Shown piece by piece: positions 37,139 through 42,464 of a DNA stretch of 42,464 nucleotides. The translations under genes were made by a program, and so were the position numbers. Position 1 is the first letter of the stretch, and every line of letters starts with the position of its first letter. Source of the stretch: JBBQDZ01 sp038237515 (GTDB lineage: Bacteria; Actinomycetota; Thermoleophilia; Gaiellales; Gaiellaceae); contig JBBRYP010000033.1 in assembly GCA_038237515.1 (NCBI GenBank), positions 1 to 42,464 on the forward strand, written 5' to 3'. The notes beneath the pieces are model-generated. The model searched no databases and was not told the origin of the DNA. It saw only the letters and a program-made list of their open reading frames with translations.

Positions 37139-37930
37139 TCACGCTCGCGAGGCCTCGGGCTCGACCAGGTCGCCGACGCGTACCGCTCCAGGCTCGACGA
37201 CCTCGCCCCAGACGCCGAACGGCAGCGGCTCGCTCGACTCGACGTCGTCGCGGTAGCGCTTGAGGGCGGCGAGCGTGTCGAGGTCGGGGACGCCGGTCTC
37301 TGGATTCTGCGTCGTCACCGCGCAGCGGCCTACGTTGCCGAGCGGCCGGACGACCGCCTCGCCGATCCGCACGCGGCGATCGAGCCAGCCGTCCTCCTCG
37401 TGCGCCTCCAGGCCGTCGAGGCCGAAGAGCATCCGGAAGCGGCGTCCGTCCGTTTCGCCGGCGACGCCCGCGGCGGAGGCCAGAGCGCCCAAGGAGGCGG
37501 TCGAGACGAGGGAGACTCCGGCGCGGTCGCCACGATCGACCGCACCTCCCGGGTCGTCTGCCTGGACGAGCCGGAGCGTCCGCCCCGCCCGGGCCGACAG
37601 CGCCGGCGCCCACGGGCCCTCGACGAACCTGCCGCCGGCGGGGCGCCCGTAGAACGAGGTCGTGACGGAATCGCCGAGCGCCACCTCGGCCGCTATCTCA
37701 TCGCCTTCCGGGAAGCGGAGCGTCAGGACGCCATGCTCCTCGTCCCACGCGGGGAGGACCTGGACGAGCATTCCGAAGCGCTTTCCGTTGACCAGGCGAC
37801 CGCCCTCGTCGATCAGGTGGAAGCGGCGGTTGTCGCGGACGCCGAAGGTCTCGAGGACGACCTCGTGGCGCTGCACGAGGGCGAGCCCCTTCACGGGCGC
37901 GATCGAGATCCAGCTGACGGTGGCCCTCAT
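37139..37930 (-). CDS. MOSC-domain protein
   Basis: A 263-residue protein with MOSC_N beta-barrel (about 1-95, beginning VSWISIAPVKGLALV) and MOSC domain (about 110-255). The conserved molybdenum-cofactor/substrate Cys is present in GRCAVTTQNPETGVPD (about residue 212), the hallmark of MOSC proteins such as mARC-like and YiiM-like molybdenum enzymes. It likely handles a sulfur or oxyl transfer in a molybdopterin-dependent reduction. ATG 37930 overlaps the TGA of the beta-lactamase gene (ATGA). A MITE lies 7 bp after the stop. Confidence 0.88.
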   Translation of the reverse strand: MRATVSWISIAPVKGLALVQRHEVVLETFGVRDNRRFHLIDEGGRLVNGKRFGMLVQVLPAWDEEHGVLTLRFPEGDEIAAEVALGDSVTTSFYGRPAGGRFVEGPWAPALSARAGRTLRLVQADDPGGAVDRGDRAGVSLVSTASLGALASAAGVAGETDGRRFRMLFGLDGLEAHEEDGWLDRRVRIGEAVVRPLGNVGRCAVTTQNPETGVPDLDTLAALKRYRDDVESSEPLPFGVWGEVVEPGAVRVGDLVEPEASRA

Positions 37931-38736
37931 GGGCCGACCTCGTCCAGCACCGCGTCCGACAGCGCCGGCCAGGCCGCGAGCGCCCAGCTGTCGAACTCCC
38001 GGTCGGTCAGGCAGGCGCATGCGAGGTCGCGATCGGGATCCATCCACAGGAAGGTACCGCTGCCGCCGAAGTGGCCGTACGTCCGCGGCGAGTTCCGCGT
38101 CCCCGTCCAGTGCGGCGACTTCGCGTCCTTGAGCTCGAAGCCGAGGCCCCAGTCGTTCGGGCTCCAGCGCCCGAAGCCCGGCAGCACACCCGAGAGGCCG
38201 GGAAACTGCACCGAGGTGGCCTCGCAAAGCGTCTCGCGCGCGACGAGGGTCGGCTCGAGCAGCTCGCGGGCGAGGCGCAGCAGGTCGTCGAGCGTCCCGT
38301 AGACATCGGCGGCGGGCGATCCTCGGAGTTCCGCCCCCGCCCCGAGCGGCTCGAGGACCGCCGCCCCGAGGTACTCGCCGAAGGGCATCTCCGAGGCGGT
38401 GGCGACCGCAGAGGCGATCTGCTCGAAGCCGGTGTTCGAGTAGATGCGCCGCGTTCCGGGCTGGGCGATCGGGCTCGCCCCCTCGAAGGGCAACCCCGAG
38501 GCATGCGCGAGGAGGTGCCGGACGGTCGAGCCCGGGGGCCCGGCCGCCGCGTCCAGGTCGACGATCCCTTCCTCGGCCGCCACGAGCGCAGTGAGGGCCG
38601 TGACGAGCTTCGTCACCGAGGCCCACCGGAACCGGCGTTCGCGCGGCCCGTGCACCGCGAGAATCTCGCCTCCGCGAACGACGCCCGCGCAGGCCAGACT
38701 CGCGCCCCAGCCGTCGATCTGCAGGAGCGCGCGCAC
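37927..38736 (-). CDS. Serine beta-lactamase/esterase-fold hydrolase
   Basis: A 269-residue serine hydrolase of the class C beta-lactamase/D-alanyl-D-alanine-carboxypeptidase superfamily. The motifs are SxxK as WASVTKLVTAL (about residues 36-46), YxN as RIYSNTGFE, and the third box as YGHFGGSGTF. No signal peptide is visible, so unlike true beta-lactamases it is probably cytoplasmic; an esterase or peptidase role is likely. Start GTG 38736 lies 20 bp from the divergent RidA start. It is coupled to the MOSC gene by a 4-nt overlap. Confidence 0.85.
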   Translation of the reverse strand: MRALLQIDGWGASLACAGVVRGGEILAVHGPRERRFRWASVTKLVTALTALVAAEEGIVDLDAAAGPPGSTVRHLLAHASGLPFEGASPIAQPGTRRIYSNTGFEQIASAVATASEMPFGEYLGAAVLEPLGAGAELRGSPAADVYGTLDDLLRLARELLEPTLVARETLCEATSVQFPGLSGVLPGFGRWSPNDWGLGFELKDAKSPHWTGTRNSPRTYGHFGGSGTFLWMDPDRDLACACLTDREFDSWALAAWPALSDAVLDEVGP

Positions 38737-38756
38737 GCGGCGTATCGTGCCTGGTC
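38737..38756. promoter_or_regulatory. Overlapping divergent promoters in a 20-bp gap
   Basis: Only 20 bp separate the GTG starts of the beta-lactamase-like gene (minus) and the RidA gene (plus). TATCGT (38742-38747) is a -10-like box for the plus start, and its overlapping reverse GATACG (38745-38740) serves the minus start. Neither start has a ribosome site, so both messages may be leaderless, with -35 regions inside the opposite coding sequence. Confidence 0.4.
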
Positions 38757-39143
38757 GTGGAGCGACGCCTGGTGCCAGCGGTCTCGGCCTTCGCGGAAGC
38801 GTTCGGCTACTCGCGGGCCGTCCGCGTGGGCAGTCACGTGCACGTGGCGGGAACGGCTCCGGTGATGCCGGACGACGCCGACCCGCCGGCCGACGCATAC
38901 GGCCAGGCGCGGCGCTGCCTCGAGATCCTCGTCGAGGCACTCGCGGCGCTCGGCTCGGTCCCGGCCGACGTCGTGCGGACGCGCCTCTACCTGACGAACG
39001 CGGAGGACGCCGGGGAGGTGGGGCGCGCGCACGGCGAGGTGTTCGGGCGCATCCGCCCCGTCACGACCGGCGTGGTCGTCGCGGCGCTTCTCGATCCGCG
39101 GTGGCGGGTCGAGATCGAGGCGGAGGCGGTGATTACGCGGTGA
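38757..39143 (+). CDS. RidA-family protein
   Basis: A 128-residue YjgF/YER057c/UK114-family member, normally trimeric enamine/imine deaminase protecting against reactive 2-aminoacrylate. Recognisable elements are SHVHVAGTAPVM (about 26-37), ADAYGQARRCLEILVEALAALG, VVRTRLYLTNAEDAGEVGRAH, and RPVTTGVVVAALLDPRWRVEIEAEAV, with the substrate-binding Arg (VVRTRLYL). GTG 38757 is used. The TGA overlaps the GCS2-type ligase GTG (GTGA), so the two are co-translated. Confidence 0.88.
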   Translation: MERRLVPAVSAFAEAFGYSRAVRVGSHVHVAGTAPVMPDDADPPADAYGQARRCLEILVEALAALGSVPADVVRTRLYLTNAEDAGEVGRAHGEVFGRIRPVTTGVVVAALLDPRWRVEIEAEAVITR

Positions 39144-40372
39144 CCGACGGGAATACTCCCCCGGTGGATCAGATCTTTCCGCCGTCGCTCAGCGGCAAGG
39201 GCAGCCAGTTCGCCCCGGGTGGCAGCGTGCTCGACCACAAGTTCGGCGCGAGCGACCCGTACACGCTCGGCGTGGAGGAGGAGTACATGCTCCTCGACGG
39301 CGAGACCTTCGACCTCGTGCAGCACATCGACACCGTCCTCGCGGCGATCGCCGGCCACGAGCTTGAGACCCGGATCAACCCGGAGCTGATGCAGTCAGTG
39401 CTCGAGATCGCGACGCCGGTCTGCCGGACGCCCACGGACGTCGACGGCGAGCTGCGGAAACTGCGGAGCTACGTCGCCTCGATCGCGCGCGAGAAGTCGC
39501 TCCGGGTGGGCTCGTCCGGTACGCACCCGTTCAGCCTCTTCGAGCGCCAGCGGATCACTGCCCGCGACCGCTACCGCAACCTCGTCGACCAGATGCAGTA
39601 CCTCGCGCGGCGGGAGCTCATCTTCGGACTCCACGTTCACGTCGCGGTGGACGACCCGGAGAAGGCGATCCAGGTCGTGAACGGTCTGCTCGTCCACCTC
39701 CCCCAGCTCTTGGCCCTCTCGGCCAGCTCGCCGTTCTGGCGAGGCGAGGCGACGGGCCTCGCGTCCAGCCGGCAAATGGTCTTCGCGGCCTTCCCGCGCT
39801 CCGGCCCGCCGCCGCGGTTCCGGGACTACGCCGATTACGCGGAGGTGGTCGGGCAGCTCGAGAAGACGGGTTGCATCGCGGACTACACCCACATCTGGTG
39901 GGACATCCGGCTTCACCCCCGCCTTGGAACCGTCGAGATTCGGATCTGCGACGCGGTGACGCGGGTCGAGGACGCCGTCGCGCTCACCGCCTACTGCCAG
40001 GCGCTCGTCAAGTACTACTGCGAGCGCTTCGACGAGGGGGAGGAGATCCCCTCGTTCCACCGGATCCTGACGAGCGAGAACAAGTGGCTCGCTGCCCGCT
40101 ACGGCCTCGAGGCCCCCGTGATGGATCTGGCGACCGGCCGTCGCAACCGGGTGCCGGTCGCGCAGCTCATCCGTCGAACGCTGCGCGACATCGAGCCGCA
40201 CGCCCGAGAGCTCGGCGCCGAGCGCGAGCTGGAGGGGATCCGCGACATCCTCGCCCACGGGAACGGCTCCGATCGCCAGCTGCGGGTCTTCAACGCGAAC
40301 CGGGACATCGTCGAGGTCGTTCGCGAGATCGCCGCGGCCACCGAGGCCGCAGCCGTTCCGACCGCGGCGTAG
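39140..40372 (+). CDS. Carboxylate-amine ligase, GCS2 (YbdK) family
   Basis: A 410-residue ATP-dependent carboxylate-amine ligase of the GCS2/YbdK type, related to glutamate-cysteine ligase. Diagnostic parts: YTLGVEEEYMLLD (about 35-47), INPELMQSVLEIATPVCRTP, GTHPFSLFERQ, IFGLHVHVAVDDPEKAI, and the C-terminal WWDIRLHPRLGTVEIRICD with the conserved metal residues. In actinobacteria such enzymes may make gamma-glutamyl compounds; the true substrate is unknown. GTG 39140 overlaps the RidA stop by 4 nt, so this is a two-gene unit. Confidence 0.9.
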   Translation: MTDGNTPPVDQIFPPSLSGKGSQFAPGGSVLDHKFGASDPYTLGVEEEYMLLDGETFDLVQHIDTVLAAIAGHELETRINPELMQSVLEIATPVCRTPTDVDGELRKLRSYVASIAREKSLRVGSSGTHPFSLFERQRITARDRYRNLVDQMQYLARRELIFGLHVHVAVDDPEKAIQVVNGLLVHLPQLLALSASSPFWRGEATGLASSRQMVFAAFPRSGPPPRFRDYADYAEVVGQLEKTGCIADYTHIWWDIRLHPRLGTVEIRICDAVTRVEDAVALTAYCQALVKYYCERFDEGEEIPSFHRILTSENKWLAARYGLEAPVMDLATGRRNRVPVAQLIRRTLRDIEPHARELGAERELEGIRDILAHGNGSDRQLRVFNANRDIVEVVREIAAATEAAAVPTAA

Positions 40373-40381
40373 ATCCTCCGG

Positions 40382-41242
40382 CTACCGCGTCGCCGGCGCG
40401 CGATAGGCCGATACGCGATAGGTCCGCGTGTCGACGATCGCGAGCCTCCCCACCCGCGGCTGGCTCAGCACGAGCCGGCTGCCGTCGGCGCTCAGGCTCA
40501 CACGGACGCTCCAGAGGCCGTTCTGCATGTTCTTCCAGGGGAGGTCGATGCAGACCGCCTTCGCGTTGCGCGCGTCGAGGGCGTGGACGAAGCCCGCGCC
40601 GTCCTGCTTCGCGTAGAGGGTGTACACCCACGCGCCGCCCCGCGCGGTCGCACGTGCGACCGGCGAGCCGCTCATCGAGCTCTCGACCTCGCGCCGATCG
40701 GCGATCACCCGCGGAAGCAAGCGGCCCGCGGCGAGGTCGTAGGCGCGCACCCGGTAGCTGGCGTAGCTCGGGCCCTCGAGCGACTCGATCAGGTAGACCG
40801 TCCGCCCGTCCGGAGAGAGCGCGTCGTAGGCGAACGTGCCGCGAAGCGCGATCGACCGCCGGAGCTTCATCGTCCTCGTGTCGATCAGGGAGAAGCGGGT
40901 GAGAGTGCGCGGCCCCAGGGCCGTCGAGGCGACGACGAGCGTGCCCCCGTCGCGCGTCAGGCCGTCGACCGTCCCGTCGAAGGCGGCGACCGGGATGCCG
41001 TAGAGCCCGCGCAGCCAGCCGAAGCGAGCGACGGTTCCCCCACGCACGCGGACGGCGGCGACGAGCGTGCTCGTGCCGCGGATGAAGGTGACGTAGCGAA
41101 CCTTCCCGTCCGGGGAGGTCGGGCCCGTCGAGCCCACGGCGACCCCGGGGGTCGCGCCACCGTCGACGGCGGCCCCGACCGTCGCCACCATGGAGCAACA
41201 CGCCACTACACCTGCCACGGTCAGCGCCTTCCGGAACGACAT
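40382..41242 (-). CDS. Secreted beta-propeller-like protein
   Basis: A 286-residue secreted protein from ATG 41242, which has AAAGGAGG 4 nt upstream. Signal peptide: SFRKALTVAGVVACCSMVATVG (cleavage near AAVDG, residue 25); the double Cys could instead mark a lipoprotein, though no good lipobox is seen. The rest repeats the propeller pattern (SPDGRTVYLIES, SADGSRLVLSQ, DTRTMKLRRSIAL, VDTRTYRVSAY). It resembles the WD40/PQQ-like extracellular proteins at 29.4 and 41.4 kb. Binding role assumed. Confidence 0.8.
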   Translation of the reverse strand: MSFRKALTVAGVVACCSMVATVGAAVDGGATPGVAVGSTGPTSPDGKVRYVTFIRGTSTLVAAVRVRGGTVARFGWLRGLYGIPVAAFDGTVDGLTRDGGTLVVASTALGPRTLTRFSLIDTRTMKLRRSIALRGTFAYDALSPDGRTVYLIESLEGPSYASYRVRAYDLAAGRLLPRVIADRREVESSMSGSPVARATARGGAWVYTLYAKQDGAGFVHALDARNAKAVCIDLPWKNMQNGLWSVRVSLSADGSRLVLSQPRVGRLAIVDTRTYRVSAYRAPATR

Positions 41243-41358
41243 GCCGCCTCCTTTCGCTTCCCCCCGCGGATGGAGGGTTCGTCTGTCTATCCGTTTCGGC
41301 CGCGGAAACCTCACAGGACACCGGCAGAGCCGCAACCGAACGCAACGGCTTCTTGCGG

Positions 41359-42186
41359 TCAGGCGGGGACCAGCTTCGCTACCACCTCGTGGTCGTAGGT
41401 GCGCACGTACAGGCGGCTGCCCTTGCGCACGATGAAGTCGGGAGCGGTCGGCACCATGAGGCGCGCGAGGGGTGCCCCTGTCCGGCGGCTCAGGAGGTAG
41501 AGGTAGTCGGGTTCCTCGGAGAATCCGTAGCCGGTCACGATCACGCCGCCGTCGAGCTCGAAGCTCCCCGCGTTCGCGACGAGGGCGGGGCTGCGCCAGC
41601 GCACCTTGCGCGTCGCGAGGTCGATGGCCGTCAGATACGCGTTGTGTCCCCCCGACGATCGCGCGAAGGTCGAGTGCGCCGTCTCAACGTAGAGGACGCC
41701 GCCGGCCTCGGCGGCCCAGACGAGCTGCTGGTAGACGAGCGCGCCCTCGCGCGCGTTTGCATATGCCCTGAAGTCGAGCGCGTACCGGACACGGCCGTCG
41801 GGACGGATCGCGAGCAGCACGCTCCCGCCGGAGAAGTCCCGCCCGTAGACCAGGAGGAGGGTGTCGCGCTGCCGGATCGCGCGCACGAGCTGCAGCCCGC
41901 GGTACTCGGTGGGGGCGATCTTCGGCAGCGGCGCGAGCGGCAGCCCCCCGGTGCTCGAACCGGGAACCCGGAGCTCCCGGAGGTCGAGCCCGTTCCGACG
42001 CACGAAGCCTGCCTCGTTCAGGATCGGAGCGGGCCGCGACGAAACGAGCGCGAGACCGACTCGGCCGCGCAAGAGCGCGTGGACCGAGGGCGGGAAGGTC
42101 GGCCTGGCCAGGCGAACGGGCACGTCGGAGGCGAGCGCCGAAGTGGCGCAGGCGGCGAGGAGGACGAGGAACGTGAGCCGCTTCAC
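41359..42186 (-). CDS. Secreted PQQ-like beta-propeller protein
   Basis: A 275-residue secreted protein from ATG 42186. Signal peptide: MKRLTFLVLLAACATSALAS, cleavage after ALA near residue 19. The body has repeated strands with LLAIRPDGRVRYALDF, LTAIDLATRKVRWRS and LYLLSRRTGAPLARL, a PQQ-like propeller pattern (ATRKVRW is typical of PQQ repeats). It lies directly upstream, on the same strand, of the other propeller gene (116-bp gap), so the two may form a unit. No enzymatic motif. Confidence 0.78.
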   Translation of the reverse strand: MKRLTFLVLLAACATSALASDVPVRLARPTFPPSVHALLRGRVGLALVSSRPAPILNEAGFVRRNGLDLRELRVPGSSTGGLPLAPLPKIAPTEYRGLQLVRAIRQRDTLLLVYGRDFSGGSVLLAIRPDGRVRYALDFRAYANAREGALVYQQLVWAAEAGGVLYVETAHSTFARSSGGHNAYLTAIDLATRKVRWRSPALVANAGSFELDGGVIVTGYGFSEEPDYLYLLSRRTGAPLARLMVPTAPDFIVRKGSRLYVRTYDHEVVAKLVPA

Positions 42187-42464
42187 GGCGAAACCTTATC
42201 CCCGGGGCTCACGTGCCCCTGGACCCCTCTTCCCGGGGGCTCTCGCCCCCCGAGACCCCCCGGCCGCCTACACCCTTCGAAGAGTTATCGCTGCGGCTTC
42301 GCCTCCGCTCCAAGGGGGGAACGGAGTTCCCCCATTCGCCCCCTCCGGGCCATGCACTCGCTCACCGGCTCGTGCATACCAACGGGCTCTCCATCAACGG
42401 TGGGGGCGGGCGCGTCCGGGCGCAACGAGTCCGACCGGGGCGCGGCGAGGGGCGGGGGATGCGA
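42187..42464. other. Intergenic end of window with hairpins
   Basis: No gene is visible. The stretch holds runs of C and G with several inverted repeats, the clearest being GGGGGAAC (42316-42323) and GTTCCCCC (42327-42334), loop of 3. A similar GGGGGAC/GGTTCCCCC palindrome lies at the opposite end of the window (205-229). The region may carry a promoter for a gene beyond the window. Confidence 0.4.

Noticed and set aside
38444..39139. An upstream extension of the GCS2-type ligase
   Set aside because: This portion runs antisense to the beta-lactamase gene and out of frame with RidA; the GTGA overlap at 39140 is the natural start.

Overview
The window is GC-rich, with GTG starts, frequent 4-base ATGA/GTGA gene overlaps, strong G/C bias at third codon positions, leaderless-looking starts and actinobacterial families (DUF3618, a Holin-X-like protein, caa3-type CtaG, a GCS2-type carboxylate-amine ligase). 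This points to an actinobacterium, most plausibly of class Thermoleophilia (Gaiella/Solirubrobacter-like). The class is an inference from gene content; there is no rRNA in the window.

Left part (1-7.7 kb): a minus-strand operon runs from a BMP-family solute-binding protein through a two-domain ABC ATPase and two permeases to a small cytosine deaminase of the yeast FCY1 type. It looks like uptake and deamination of nucleobases or nucleosides, with a TTGACA promoter at one end and a hairpin/T-tract terminator at the other. A gene-poor stretch with a HEPN-like fragment, a beta-propeller gene and a SHOCT-domain gene lying 2 nt behind tRNA-Gly(TCC) follow.

7.7-14.8 kb: ctaG, then a long minus-strand cluster: a VanY/M15-type peptidase, a 51-residue membrane peptide, a kinase-like/methyltransferase fusion, a membrane-anchored sulfatase/alkaline-phosphatase-fold enzyme, a DapA-family aldolase and a DAO-family FAD oxidoreductase. 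The first four look like an envelope or glycan-modification group, and the last two like a small catabolic pair.

14.7-20 kb: many short envelope/stress genes (DUF3618, Holin-X-like, GlsB/YeaQ, LapA-like, anchored Thr-rich protein, CAP-domain protein), tRNA-Pro(TGG), two copies of a ~160-bp MITE and a transposase remnant. 20-29 kb: a two-component pair whose kinase has five GAF-like domains and a PAS domain, then ispH behind a structured leader, a divergent-motif ileS and a thioredoxin.

29.4-42.2 kb: a secreted beta-propeller with a CHRD-like tail, DUF2231, a lipid-kinase-like protein, a NUDIX hydrolase, a cyclic-nucleotide-binding-fold protein, a large secreted protein, a Ser/Thr kinase, a third MITE copy, a MOSC/beta-lactamase pair divergent by only 20 bp from a RidA/GCS2 pair, and two secreted beta-propeller-like proteins. 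The cNMP-binding gene and the Ser/Thr kinase gene share a duplicated 5' leader, and one copy abuts a MITE.

The most unusual structures are the 160-bp MITE family with YTAR target duplications, the shared signalling-gene leader, the FCY1-type deaminase operon, the kinase-like/methyltransferase/sulfatase cluster, the tRNA-coupled leaderless gene, and the ispH leader with a GNRA-capped hairpin and terminator.
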